DNA of 63,920 nt from Myxococcales bacterium. GTDB lineage: Bacteria; Myxococcota_A; Bradymonadia; UBA7976; UBA1532. The position numbers and the translations under genes were made by a program. Under the pieces are notes generated by a model. The model saw only the letters and a program-made list of their open reading frames with translations. It was not told the DNA's origin and made no database searches. Location: NCBI GenBank assembly GCA_009692505.1, contig SHZC01000007.1:1-63920 (forward strand), written 5' to 3'. Shown piece after piece: positions 52,914-62,827 of this stretch. Position 1 is the first letter of the stretch. The number at the start of each line of letters is the position of its first letter.

Positions 52914-55900
52914 TCAGTCGAAGTAACGCTCAATCTGGGCGCGGAAGTAACGCATGTCCTGGATGATGTCGTTGAACTCAGCGACGCGCGTCTCAGCCCG
53001 GATGAACGCGGCCTCCTGCTCTGCGCTCGCATCGCCCGCGGATGCGGCCTCGCGGGCAGGCTCGTAGACCCCCGTGAGGTACTCGTTGAACGCCGCGAGG
53101 ATGGTGCCGGTGATGGAGAGGTCGCCCCCTGCGAAGGTCGGGTCGTCATGCACCTGAGGCGCGACGTAGACCACGCCGGTGATGGGATCCCGGTACTCGA
53201 TGGACGTCGTCTCCGCAGAGAGCGTGCGGGCCTCGGCCGAGTCCTTCTCGTAGACCAACATGTACTCGAGGAAGTCCGTCTGACCGTCGTAGGCAGAGGT
53301 GTTGTACGCAGCAGACAAGAGCAGCGTTCGCCACATGAGCGCCAGCGAGACCGGCGGCTCGACGCGATACTTCTCCTTCTCGATGGCCTCGGGCGTCTCG
53401 CCAATGCCGAAGGTCGCCGGATCCACCAGGTAGGGGTGCTCAAGGCCGCCATCGCGCGTGACGATCGGGCCGTAGCTCTTGTTCGTCCCGAAGCCAAGGT
53501 AGCTGGTGACCATGTCCCGCACCATCGTGACGATCTCGGTCCGGAAGAGCCGGTAGTAGTTGATCGAGAAGCGGCGGCTATCGCCGAAGTCGGTCACGTT
53601 GAAGAACCGGGTCGTGTCGTCGAAGAGGAAGAAGGCGAAGGCCGACTTGTCGAAGAACGTCCCGATGTAGTCGAGTTGGTAGGTGAGCTCGTCGTTGAAC
53701 TTCAGGAACTGGGGTCGCCCGAAGCCGTGGGGCACATCCTTGGAGGTCTCGCAGTTCACGATCCCGTCATCGGGCACGAAGACGTCGCGAGCCTCATCGA
53801 GGCAGTGGCGCCCGGGCGTCGTCGTGCCGATCACCTGGTTGACGAAGTTGAGCGCGAGCAACGTCGCCTCGAGGTAATCGCGGCCCAAGAGCGAGTCGCT
53901 GTTGCCATAGAGGTAGTAACGGATGGTGTAGGTGAGGTCGTCCATGAGGCCGGCCTGACGGTTGAAGTAACCCTGAAGGAACGGCCACTCGCTGCGACCG
54001 CGGCGGTAGCTGTTGAAGAAGTAGTACTCCCAGTAACGCTGCACGCTGTTCTTGACGACCTCGAGGTTCGTCGCGCCCTGGTCGAACATCTTGCAGCGAG
54101 AGCGGAAGAGGTACGCGTGCTCGCAGTAAGCGTAAGGCACCTCGCGTGAGGCCTGGAAGGTGACGCCATCTTCGGAGACCGAAGCGATGGCCGCCTGTAC
54201 GTTTGCCTCGACGGCGGCCTTGCGTGCGGCGATCACCTCGGTGATGGGCACGTTCTTCCGCTTGCGGATGTTCTCGATATTGTCACCGAGCAGCGCGGGG
54301 ATGGCGTTGTTGCCGTAGACGTAGGCGAGATAGAGGCCGAGGTCAGGCGTCAGGGGGAGGTTGACGTCATCGGCGAAGACCTCGGTGATGCCCGTATAGG
54401 CAGCCTTCATCGCGCCGATGTCGTACTTGCCTAAGCCCTTGTTATCACTGTGGAAACGACCGTGGTAATCCATGATGGTCGAGTAGGTGTACTCGGGCAT
54501 CTGAGCGACCGAGCGGTCATCGAGGCCGTCCCCGTCGTTGTCCCCCGGGGCGATGTCCCAACGCTTCTTCCAGTACTCGTCCTGGTAGTTCATCGCGTCG
54601 ATGGAGCCCTCGAAGTTGTGCGTGAGGCCCATCGTGTGGCCAATCTCGTGGAGCATGACGCCGCGATAGATCTCCTCGCGCAGGATTCGGTAGACCTCCT
54701 CTGGGTCTTTGTCCTTGAGCTGGAGGGCCAAGCCGATGGTGGCCTCGTCGACCATCTCGGCCATGTCCATCTTGTTCTTGGCGAGCCACTCGTTGCGAGC
54801 GTCGATGCGACGGCCAAAGGCGACGGGATCAGCGGCGAGCTCTGCGGCCATGCGGCTCGCCTCCTCGCCGAGCTCCTCGCTCGGGCTTCGCTGCATCAGA
54901 CCGGCGAAGGCCTTGCGGTACTCGCCAACGCCGAGGCGCTCCATCAACTCAGGGTCCTTCATCATGGCCTGGAGCCGCTCACGGCCGGGGCTCGTGAAGG
55001 CCTGCTCATTGGCGATGGGCCGGGAGCTCTTCATGGTGTTGCGGGCCTCACGCGAGAGCCGCGAGGCGTCGAACTTCGCGGCGACCGGCTGGACCCCCGC
55101 CCCCGAGAGGAACGCCTGCTTGCGGGCGTCCAACGCGGCTCGGGTCGCCTTGCTCAGCGGGCGGTTCTCGCTCGCCACGCTGGTGGGGCGATCGATCCAG
55201 TCGCGGATGTTCTGGCCTTCGAGCAGCTCGTCGAGCGCCATGTCCCCGTTCATCGCCCGCACGACGTCCACCGCGTTGCGGGTCGAGTTGTCGAGCGCGG
55301 CGCCGTAGACATGCGCGTTGGCACTGATGACCTGGCCGTTCTCGCCGTCGGAAGAAGACGGGCCGTAGCCGAGAGGCCCGTCGGGCTGCTGCTCGTGGAC
55401 CCAGTAGATGAAGCTGTATCGGACGTCGCCGATGCGCTGGAACTCGAAGACATCGCGCTTGCCGGCCGCGTCGACCGTGTTGGCGTCGCCCGAGGCCCGC
55501 CTGAGCGCGGCACAGACCCGGTCACGCGCGCCCCGCTGGCTCGTCTGAAGTCGTTCCTTCACGCTCGCGGCCGCCGCGCTGTCGAAATTCGTCGGCTCTT
55601 CACCGGTGGTGAAGGCGGAGTAGGGCTGATGGGGGTTCGCGCCGAAGGCCGCCTCGACGACCGGGTAGAACTCCGCGTGCGCGGTGAGATAGTCGACGAT
55701 CCCCGCCGGGTTGCAGTCGGTCTCGCGGATCTGGAAGAGGCGCTTCTCCTTCTTGTCGTCACCGGGCAGCCAGTAGGTGTCGTCCGGATTCGCGGCGTGC
55801 CACTCGGAGAGCTCGCGCTCGAGATCGGCCTTGGTGGCTCCGGGGCGAGCGGCGAGGACGGCATCCGTCATCGCGTTACTCCAGTCGTCGGCCATCGTCA

Positions 55901-57272
55901 GCGTGACGGCCTTCAGGTCATCGGGATAGGCAGTGTTGATGTAGTAGACGATCGGCCGGACCTTACGCTCGGCGACGGGGATGAGCGTCTTGGAGAGGAC
56001 GTTGCCCTGCTCGTCCGACTCCACGTTGTAAGCGGTCTGCCAGATCTGGTGAATGTTCGCGAAGAACTGGCGGCCCTCGTCGCGGTTGCTTCCGGTCTGC
56101 CGGTCGTAGCCGGGGCGCTCGGTCCGGAACAGGCCGAAGCGCTCGAACTGCTTGTAGCTCGCCGAGTCGCAGTCACTGATGTCGTAGTAGCCAGGGGCAA
56201 AGAGGTTGTCCATGGACTCGAAGAGGACGTCGGTGCAGGCCACCTCGGCGAAGGGTACGGAGCAGACCGCCGTATTGTCCTCGGGCGCGATTTCGAGGTG
56301 TCGGTCGTCGATGTCCCGCAAGCAGGCTTCGCCCGCAGCGCACTGTGACGATGCGGTGCAGCTTCCACACTGACCGTCGATGCAGGCGAGCTCAAACTGG
56401 CACTCCGTGGAGGTCGTGCAGGCTTCACCGCGGTTGCTGCCCTGAAAGAGCCGCTTGAGGGGTACCGGCAGGTACATCGTCTTGACGTCTTTGCCGTCGG
56501 CGTCTTCGATGGGCACGAGGTCGAGGTAGGGGCGGGGCTCGAAGCGCGCGGCCTCTACGTTGTCGACCTGCCAAAACGAGTGACGGAGGCGAACCTGCCC
56601 ACCCGTGCAAGCGTCCCACTGACCGTGGATCGCTCCGCAGGCGTAGTCGTCGCCAAGCTCGTAGATGGTGGTGAAGTCGATGTACCCGGGCTCGACGACG
56701 AGCTGATCGGGCGAGAAGCGGTAGGTCTGGTCATGGCTGACCTGCTTGGCCGAGTCGAGCCCGAGGTAGCCGAAGTAGAGGCCGAAGTCAGCCGGGCTGC
56801 CGACCGCTGTGTCGAACGCCACTCGGATGTACTTCCGGTCGCGCCACGCTCGGTCGCTGCTGTTCTCGCTGATGGTATTGTTCTGCTCACCCGTCGCGGT
56901 GTTGTAGCCGCGCTGGATGTCGAAGTGGCTGGAGATGCCAAAAGACGCGATCGGCTCGCCGCGATAATCTGCCCCGGGCCTCGTCTCGTCTTCATCGATG
57001 CCGGGCACGCCTTCATGGGAGCGGAAAGCCAGGAGTTGGTCCTCGCGGATCTCCCAGCGGATCTTCTCCATGTCGGCCTCGAGGCCCACGAAGAACCCCG
57101 TCGACTGGGTCGGATCGGCCTCCGTTATGGTCTGTCGGTAGTACCAGACCTTATCGTCGAAGAGCGACTTGTCGAGGTAACCCGGCTGAACCAGGTTGAT
57201 GTCCTTGACCGGCTCGGCGCAGGCGACGCAGGCGGCGAGGGCGGCCAAGAATACAAGGCTGAAACGACGCAT
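52914..57272 (-). CDS. giant Met-zincin-type lipoprotein (copy B)
   Basis: About 1452 aa. The leader ends in CVACAEPVKD; the second Cys aligns with the lipobox Cys of the paralogue. The catalytic motif HEIGHTMGLTHN (near 872) is the HExxHxxGxxH zinc site, followed by a Met-turn-like YSTIMDY. This matches the zinc-dependent metzincin group with Met-zincin (DUF4953)-type cores. A calcium-type DNDGDGLDD loop and a Cys-rich insert (about 277-317, eight or more Cys) are absent from the sister protein. ATG 57272 has AAGGAGA at spacing 8. Substrate and target are unknown. It lies 62 bases after the sister gene. Confidence 0.88.
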   Translation of the reverse strand: MRRFSLVFLAALAACVACAEPVKDINLVQPGYLDKSLFDDKVWYYRQTITEADPTQSTGFFVGLEADMEKIRWEIREDQLLAFRSHEGVPGIDEDETRPGADYRGEPIASFGISSHFDIQRGYNTATGEQNNTISENSSDRAWRDRKYIRVAFDTAVGSPADFGLYFGYLGLDSAKQVSHDQTYRFSPDQLVVEPGYIDFTTIYELGDDYACGAIHGQWDACTGGQVRLRHSFWQVDNVEAARFEPRPYLDLVPIEDADGKDVKTMYLPVPLKRLFQGSNRGEACTTSTECQFELACIDGQCGSCTASSQCAAGEACLRDIDDRHLEIAPEDNTAVCSVPFAEVACTDVLFESMDNLFAPGYYDISDCDSASYKQFERFGLFRTERPGYDRQTGSNRDEGRQFFANIHQIWQTAYNVESDEQGNVLSKTLIPVAERKVRPIVYYINTAYPDDLKAVTLTMADDWSNAMTDAVLAARPGATKADLERELSEWHAANPDDTYWLPGDDKKEKRLFQIRETDCNPAGIVDYLTAHAEFYPVVEAAFGANPHQPYSAFTTGEEPTNFDSAAAASVKERLQTSQRGARDRVCAALRRASGDANTVDAAGKRDVFEFQRIGDVRYSFIYWVHEQQPDGPLGYGPSSSDGENGQVISANAHVYGAALDNSTRNAVDVVRAMNGDMALDELLEGQNIRDWIDRPTSVASENRPLSKATRAALDARKQAFLSGAGVQPVAAKFDASRLSREARNTMKSSRPIANEQAFTSPGRERLQAMMKDPELMERLGVGEYRKAFAGLMQRSPSEELGEEASRMAAELAADPVAFGRRIDARNEWLAKNKMDMAEMVDEATIGLALQLKDKDPEEVYRILREEIYRGVMLHEIGHTMGLTHNFEGSIDAMNYQDEYWKKRWDIAPGDNDGDGLDDRSVAQMPEYTYSTIMDYHGRFHSDNKGLGKYDIGAMKAAYTGITEVFADDVNLPLTPDLGLYLAYVYGNNAIPALLGDNIENIRKRKNVPITEVIAARKAAVEANVQAAIASVSEDGVTFQASREVPYAYCEHAYLFRSRCKMFDQGATNLEVVKNSVQRYWEYYFFNSYRRGRSEWPFLQGYFNRQAGLMDDLTYTIRYYLYGNSDSLLGRDYLEATLLALNFVNQVIGTTTPGRHCLDEARDVFVPDDGIVNCETSKDVPHGFGRPQFLKFNDELTYQLDYIGTFFDKSAFAFFLFDDTTRFFNVTDFGDSRRFSINYYRLFRTEIVTMVRDMVTSYLGFGTNKSYGPIVTRDGGLEHPYLVDPATFGIGETPEAIEKEKYRVEPPVSLALMWRTLLLSAAYNTSAYDGQTDFLEYMLVYEKDSAEARTLSAETTSIEYRDPITGVVYVAPQVHDDPTFAGGDLSITGTILAAFNEYLTGVYEPAREAASAGDASAEQEAAFIRAETRVAEFNDIIQDMRYFRAQIERYFD

Positions 57273-57334
57273 GGGCGAAGTCTCCTTGAGCGATTGAGTG
57301 GTGTTCATCTGGTCATCCTGCCTCATGGGCCGCC

Positions 57335-60300
57335 TCACTTGCCGAGGTCCAGGACGGAGCGCAGGTAGCGCATGTCGTCGACGAGGCCGAGGTAGAACTC
57401 CAAGTTGGACTCGGCGGTCTGGTAAGTCTCGCGGAGCCCGGCGTCCGACGGGTCACGCTCGAAAGCCGCTTTGGCATCCTCCCAGTCAGCGAGCACCGTG
57501 TTCGTGCGGCGCATGAGGGCGTAGGCCAGCGACAAGCCGTCAGTCGTATCGTAGGCGCGCAGCGTCTGGCCGGTCTTCGGGTGAACGAAGTCTTCGAAGT
57601 TCTGGCCGTCGGTGTGCGTGCTGTCGTCGCCTGAGCCCAACTCGTGGACCGAGATGTACTCGTAGAAGTCGAGCTTCCGGTCGTGCAAGCGTGAGTTGAG
57701 GATCGTCGATGCGTAGAGGTAGTAGTTCATGAGGTCGAACGGGATGTTCGCCCAGATCTGAACTCGGGCATCTGCGGGTGGGACGCCGCCGCCGACCTCT
57801 GCCAGGCGGTCATCGACCTTGCTGAAGTCGAGGAACGAGTTGAACTTGAAGGACTTCTCGTTGTTTTCGTTCTCGGTCACGTCGATCTGGTAGGGCCGAT
57901 GGGTGATGTTGCCCAAGCCGCCCTGCATGAGCTGATCGACGAGACGCAGGAGGTTGTCCTTGAAGACGTCGTAGTAGCCGAAGCGCGTGGCCAGAATGTG
58001 ATTGCGGTTCAGGCCGTACTCATTGTCGATGTAGAGCGCGATGAGCCCGTTATTAAACAGCGGGACCGCGAAGCTCTGCTTCTCAAAGTAGGTGCCCATG
58101 TAGTCCCACTTCGTGTCGTAGTCGTCCGAGAGGTCGATAAAGAAGTCACGACCCAGGCCCACGTTCACGTCGAAAGCGTCGCACTGCTCGCCGCGCTGGT
58201 ATTCCAAGTCGAAGAAGTAGTTGGGCACATAGATCAAGGCCTGCGCGAACTGAGTGCCCGCGTTGGCCTTGCAGTACCGACCGGGCTCGGGTGTGCCGAT
58301 GACCTGCATCGTGAAGTCGCTGCCGAGCTTGGCCGCGCGAAGCAGATCCTCGGTGACCGGCAGGACCGTCCCGTCGGCGTTCTTGAACTGCTGGAAATAG
58401 GCGAAATACTTGTAGGGGTAGTCGAGGTAGTTCCGCATCCGGCCCATACGATTGAAGAGCCCGAAGTAGAACTGGTAGTCGTCCCGGCCGCGGCGCCAGT
58501 TGCTGAAGAAGTAGTAGTTCCAGTAACGCTGGATGGAGGATCGGACGGCCTCCTCGTGGGTCGGGCCTTCGTCCCAGGTGCGGCACTTCGGGTCGCGACC
58601 ATTGAACCAGTCGATGCAGTAGAAGTAAGGGACCGTGCGGTCCTTCCAGTAGGCATCCGCCGCGGACTCGGGGTTGGCGACAAAGGTCGCCGCGTTGCTC
58701 TTGATCCCCTGGCGGCGATCGGCGGTGGCGACCGCGGCGTCGATGTTGACGCGCTTGCTGATGTTCTCGGAGGTGCCGCCGAGCAGGGCCGGCAGGTTCT
58801 TCCAGTCGCCGTACTCCATCTGGAGATCCAAACGACCGGGGACCGTCACGCTCTCGTCGAACTGCTCGACCAGGCCGGTGTAGCCGTACTTCACGGCGGC
58901 GTAGTCGTACTTGCCCAGACCCTGGATGTCGGAGTTGAAACGCGCCCCGTAGTCCATGATCGAGGAGTACCGGTACTCGGGCTGACGGGCCTCGTCCTTC
59001 TCGGCGTCGGTCTCGAGGCTGTCCTCCATGCTCCAGAAGTCGTCGAAGTAGTTCAGGGCGTCGAAGGAGGCCTTGAAGTTGTGCGTCAGGCCGAGGGTGT
59101 GCCCGATCTCGTGCAGCATGACGCCGCGGAAGATCTCCTCACGCACGGTCTTGTAGACCTCCTCGGGGCTCTTGCCCTTTAACGAGGTCGCGAGGCCGTA
59201 GACCGAGTCGTCGACGAAGTCGGCGAGGGTGACATTGCGCTCCAGGTAGAACTGGTTGCGCTTCTGCATGTGCTCGCCCATCGCGCCCGGATCGAGCGCG
59301 AGCTCGACAGCCGCGTCGAGCATTTCCTCGGGCAGGTCTTCGCCGGGGTGGTCGGTGGGATCCCACTTAAACAGGCGACCGAGCATGGCCATCATTGGGC
59401 GGGGCAGGAGGCGGGACCGAATCCGGGCATCGCTGCGGATCAGCTCGCGAAGGCCCTCGGTCCGATCGGTCGTGACATCACCGCCGAAGAACGGGTCATC
59501 CGGGCTGCGGCGCTCGTTGCGGGCACGGGCATCGCGAGAGATCGCGCTCAGGTCAATCTTGCCGCTCTTGAGCTGAACCTTCTCGAGGTTCGGGTGCTGG
59601 AAGGCCGCGAAACGCTGGTCAATATCGGCGCGCAGGGCCTGGCTCATCTCCACGGGCTGCTCGGCGACGCTCCGATTTCGCGTGGCGATCCAGTCGGTGT
59701 AGGTCTTGCCGCTGAAGATGTCCTCGTCGTCGAGCTCCTCGTTCAGGGCTCGAACAACGTCCACGGAGTCGCGGGCGTAGCTGTCGATCGCGGCGCCATA
59801 GACATAGGCATTGCCGCTCAGGATTCGACCCGTCTCGGGATCGGCGCCCGAGGGGCCGAAGCCGAGCGGGCCGCCGGGCTGATCTTCGTTGACCCAGTAG
59901 ATGAAGCTGAAGCGCACATCGCCGACCTGCTGGTAGGTGAACTTCTCAAGCCCACGGTCGCGGCTCTCGGAGGTCAAGGCCGAGCAGACGCGCTCGAGGT
60001 TGCCGGGCAGGAGCGCCTCGCCGTGGGTCGCCTCGTCAGCGACGTCCTGGAGCGCGGTGACCCGCTTGAGGTAGTCGGTGATCCCCTGGACGTTGCAGTC
60101 GTTCCGATCGATGCGGAAGGCCTCGGGGTGTCCGGTTCGGGCGAGCAGATCGGCGGCGAGCTGCGCAGTCGTGATCCCCTTGGCCGACGCGATGGCGGCG
60201 GAGAAGACCTTGTTCCAGTCCGCCTCGATGACCTCTGCGGTGGCCGCAAGATCGTCGGGATAGCCGACGTTGAGGTGATAGACGATGGGGCGAACGACGC

Positions 60301-61480
60301 GGTCCTTGACCGGGATGACCACCGGCGATCCGTTCGCGTCGCGCTTCAAGACGGGCTTGCCGTCAACGGTCTTGATGACCTGCTCGCCGTTCGCGCCGTC
60401 TTCGTACTCCCACTCGAAGACCTGCTCCCAGATCTTGTGGTGGTTCGCGTAGAAGTTGCGGTTCTCGTCGTGGCCGTTATTCGTGCGGCGGTTGGCGGCG
60501 TATCGCTCGGTCCGGAAGAAGCCGAAGCGGGACTCGTTGGCGTGCGTCAGCGTATGGCAGTCGTCGGCGCTGTACTCGGTCCCGAGCGCGGCGAGCACGT
60601 CGGGGGTGCACTCGACGTCGACGTATTCATTCTCGCCGCCGGCCTCGCCCGTGGGCACGGTGATGTAGGTGACGAGCTTGCCATCTTCGTCGCGGATGAG
60701 GTCGCGATCGAGGTAGCGCCGCGGCTCGAACTGCGCGGCGTCTTCCTGGTCGATGCGCCGGAAGGAGTGGCGGATCTTGACCTCGCCGGTCCCGCAGGAG
60801 TTCCGGCTGTTCGTCGACGAACGGTAGAACCCGTACTCCATGAAGCAGGTGTACCCGCCGTCGCTCACGGTGAACGACTGCGTGAAGTTGATCGTGCCGT
60901 CCTCCAGATCGATCTGGAGATGGTCGGGGTTGAAGATCTCGTCCTGCTTCGGCGCGTAGGACGCCGTGGCGAACGACGCGAAGATGCCCGCGAAGTCGAA
61001 GCCGAAGGCGCTCGAGGTCGACCAGTCGGCCCGGAAGTACGAGCGCTCCCACCAGGGCTTCAACGCGCCGTCTTCTATAAGGACGTTCGTCGTCTCGCCG
61101 GACTGGTAGTTGAAGTCGCGGATGATGTCGAAGTGCTCGACGCCGTCGACGGTGAAGACGGTGTCCCCCTCGAAGACGCCACCCGGTGCCGTGTCGAGGT
61201 CGTTGAGACCCTCAATGGCCTCATGGACCCGACGTCCGAAGATGGAGCCCTTTTGGAAGTCGAACCGGATCTTCTCGACCTTGCTCTCGAGGCCGGTGAA
61301 GCCGATGCCGACGTCGGGGGGCACGTCGACCACCGTCTGCCGGTAGTACCACTCCCCTTCGAGGAGGTTCTTCTTGAGGGCATAGGGCTGCACCCGATTG
61401 ACGTCCTTCACCTCTTCGGCGCAGGAGGTCAGGCACAGGGTCGCGGGGATGACGGAGGCTAAAAGCCAGGTTCGACGCAT
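57335..61480 (-). CDS. giant Met-zincin-type lipoprotein (copy A)
   Basis: About 1381 aa, paralogue of the next gene. Lipobox LTSC (LCLTSCAEE). The zinc motif is HEIGHTLGLTHN (near 787), followed by YSSIMDYGARFNSD. The long N-terminal part (WYYRQTVV, DLTSESR regions) and the C-terminal part (YLRSVLDLGK) align along their length with copy B, including conserved GVMLHEIGHT and RRG[R]xxxxF segments. No Cys-rich insert. ATG 61480 fits GAGGAA (spacing about 8) better than ATG 61486. It is the first gene of the pair and probably carries the promoter in the region upstream. Confidence 0.88.
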   Translation of the reverse strand: MRRTWLLASVIPATLCLTSCAEEVKDVNRVQPYALKKNLLEGEWYYRQTVVDVPPDVGIGFTGLESKVEKIRFDFQKGSIFGRRVHEAIEGLNDLDTAPGGVFEGDTVFTVDGVEHFDIIRDFNYQSGETTNVLIEDGALKPWWERSYFRADWSTSSAFGFDFAGIFASFATASYAPKQDEIFNPDHLQIDLEDGTINFTQSFTVSDGGYTCFMEYGFYRSSTNSRNSCGTGEVKIRHSFRRIDQEDAAQFEPRRYLDRDLIRDEDGKLVTYITVPTGEAGGENEYVDVECTPDVLAALGTEYSADDCHTLTHANESRFGFFRTERYAANRRTNNGHDENRNFYANHHKIWEQVFEWEYEDGANGEQVIKTVDGKPVLKRDANGSPVVIPVKDRVVRPIVYHLNVGYPDDLAATAEVIEADWNKVFSAAIASAKGITTAQLAADLLARTGHPEAFRIDRNDCNVQGITDYLKRVTALQDVADEATHGEALLPGNLERVCSALTSESRDRGLEKFTYQQVGDVRFSFIYWVNEDQPGGPLGFGPSGADPETGRILSGNAYVYGAAIDSYARDSVDVVRALNEELDDEDIFSGKTYTDWIATRNRSVAEQPVEMSQALRADIDQRFAAFQHPNLEKVQLKSGKIDLSAISRDARARNERRSPDDPFFGGDVTTDRTEGLRELIRSDARIRSRLLPRPMMAMLGRLFKWDPTDHPGEDLPEEMLDAAVELALDPGAMGEHMQKRNQFYLERNVTLADFVDDSVYGLATSLKGKSPEEVYKTVREEIFRGVMLHEIGHTLGLTHNFKASFDALNYFDDFWSMEDSLETDAEKDEARQPEYRYSSIMDYGARFNSDIQGLGKYDYAAVKYGYTGLVEQFDESVTVPGRLDLQMEYGDWKNLPALLGGTSENISKRVNIDAAVATADRRQGIKSNAATFVANPESAADAYWKDRTVPYFYCIDWFNGRDPKCRTWDEGPTHEEAVRSSIQRYWNYYFFSNWRRGRDDYQFYFGLFNRMGRMRNYLDYPYKYFAYFQQFKNADGTVLPVTEDLLRAAKLGSDFTMQVIGTPEPGRYCKANAGTQFAQALIYVPNYFFDLEYQRGEQCDAFDVNVGLGRDFFIDLSDDYDTKWDYMGTYFEKQSFAVPLFNNGLIALYIDNEYGLNRNHILATRFGYYDVFKDNLLRLVDQLMQGGLGNITHRPYQIDVTENENNEKSFKFNSFLDFSKVDDRLAEVGGGVPPADARVQIWANIPFDLMNYYLYASTILNSRLHDRKLDFYEYISVHELGSGDDSTHTDGQNFEDFVHPKTGQTLRAYDTTDGLSLAYALMRRTNTVLADWEDAKAAFERDPSDAGLRETYQTAESNLEFYLGLVDDMRYLRSVLDLGK

Positions 61481-61505
61481 CGGCATTTCCTCGAACGGTG
61501 TTCGG

Positions 61506-61521
61506 CGTGGCTCAGGCCACG
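61506..61521. promoter_or_regulatory. short inverted repeat upstream of metzincin gene
   Basis: A perfect 6-bp inverted repeat with a 4-base loop (CGTGGC-TCAG-GCCACG) lies in the 162-base divergent region between the metzincin and glycosyltransferase genes. It could be an operator or a leader hairpin. Short and GC-rich, so chance is possible. Confidence 0.25.
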
Positions 61522-61642
61522 AAGCGCGCGTTCGTCTCATGACGGGACGCGGGCTGCAACCCTTGGCGCAAGGTACGTGCCGAAGATCGGTCGATGCGAT
61601 TATTCGCGCCGGTGCCCGCAAAATCGACTAAAGGGCGCGTAC

Positions 61643-62812
61643 ATGGCTGCGCCGCGCATCGCGTATTTCACTGACGAAGAGTTGCCGAACTGCGACGCGA
61701 GCGCGATTCAGATCGTGCATACGCTGTCGGCGCTCGCGCGTCTGGGCGCGACCGTCAAAATGTACTTTCCCGTTCGACCTTCGGCTTCGCGCGATCCTGA
61801 GTGGTGGCGAAATACGCTGCGAGCGCACTTCGGGGCCGAGGTCGGCTTCGATCTTTGCCCCCTGCCTACGCGTTTCGGACCCCGGCTCTGGATCAAGACG
61901 GCCGAGTCGATGGCCGCCACCGCGCTCCTGCTCCGCGACGACTGCGATGTAGTCTATACCCGCAACCTCTTGCCCATCGTGCCGTCGCTCGCCGCCGGTC
62001 GCGACGTGGTCTTTGAGACCTACCGGCCCCTCACCCGCCAGTTCCCCGCCAGCGCGCCTCTGTTCAATGGGGTCGCCCGCTCATCCCACTTTCTCGGGAT
62101 CGTCACGCACTCGAAGTTCACCCGAGACGCGTTCATCGCCAGCGGCCTGCCGGCGCAGAAGGTCGAGGCCATCTATAACGGCTTCGACGCCCAGGCCTTC
62201 TCGCAGCCGCTGACGCCCCAAGCCGCGCGTCTCTCGCTCGGGCTGCCGGAGCGAAAGACTGTTGTTTATACGGGCCGCATCGCCGCAGTGAAAAACAGCG
62301 ACCTCCTCCTCGACGCCGCCGCCGCAGTGCCCGAGGCCCAGTGGCTCATCGCCGGAGCCCACGACACCGAGGAGGCCCGCCCCTACGCCGAGCGCGCCCG
62401 TGATATGCCGCACGTCCGGCTCCTCGGCTACGTCTCCGGTGAACAGCTCACGCAGACGCTCGCCGCCGCCGACGTGCTCGTGATCCCGCCGAGCCTGGAC
62501 CCCCTCGAGCGGTTCGGGACCACCGTCCTGCCGATCAAATTGTTCACCTACCTCGCCGCGGGACGCGCGATCGTCGCTGGGAATCTACCGGACGCGCGCG
62601 AGTTGCTCACCCATGAAGAGAACGCGCTGCTCGTGCCGCCCGATGAGCTCCTGCCCTTCGTCGCGGCGATCCGGCGGGCTCTGACGGACGCCACGCTCGC
62701 CGCCACGCTCGGCGCCGCGTGTCGTCTAACGGCCGAGGATCTGACCTGGGACGCGAGGGCTCGGCGGCTGATGGCCTTCATTGAAGGTCGTCGGGCCGCC
62801 CGGCCCCTTTAG
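61643..62812 (+). CDS. GT4-type glycosyltransferase
   Basis: 389 aa, two Rossmann domains in GT-B order. The N-terminal half has RIAYFTDEELPNCDASAIQIVHTLSAL, the usual acceptor-side start. The C-terminal half has the nucleotide-sugar part: VVYTGRIAAVKNSDLLLDAA, VRLLGYVSGEQLTQTLAAADVLVIPP, and an E-rich end PLERFGTTVLPIKLFTYLAAGRAIVA that holds the E-x7-E-like donor motif. It likely adds a sugar to a lipid or surface glycan. ATG 61643 is chosen; the frame upstream is Arg-rich. It converges on the next glycosyltransferase, 15 bases apart. Confidence 0.9.
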   Translation: MAAPRIAYFTDEELPNCDASAIQIVHTLSALARLGATVKMYFPVRPSASRDPEWWRNTLRAHFGAEVGFDLCPLPTRFGPRLWIKTAESMAATALLLRDDCDVVYTRNLLPIVPSLAAGRDVVFETYRPLTRQFPASAPLFNGVARSSHFLGIVTHSKFTRDAFIASGLPAQKVEAIYNGFDAQAFSQPLTPQAARLSLGLPERKTVVYTGRIAAVKNSDLLLDAAAAVPEAQWLIAGAHDTEEARPYAERARDMPHVRLLGYVSGEQLTQTLAAADVLVIPPSLDPLERFGTTVLPIKLFTYLAAGRAIVAGNLPDARELLTHEENALLVPPDELLPFVAAIRRALTDATLAATLGAACRLTAEDLTWDARARRLMAFIEGRRAARPL

Positions 62813-62827
62813 GCAACGTCCGCTCGC

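Noticed and set aside
59270..61462. Plus-strand open frame of 730 codons
   Set aside because: Antisense to metzincin copy A, with Val/Glu/Asp-rich monotone composition and no motif.
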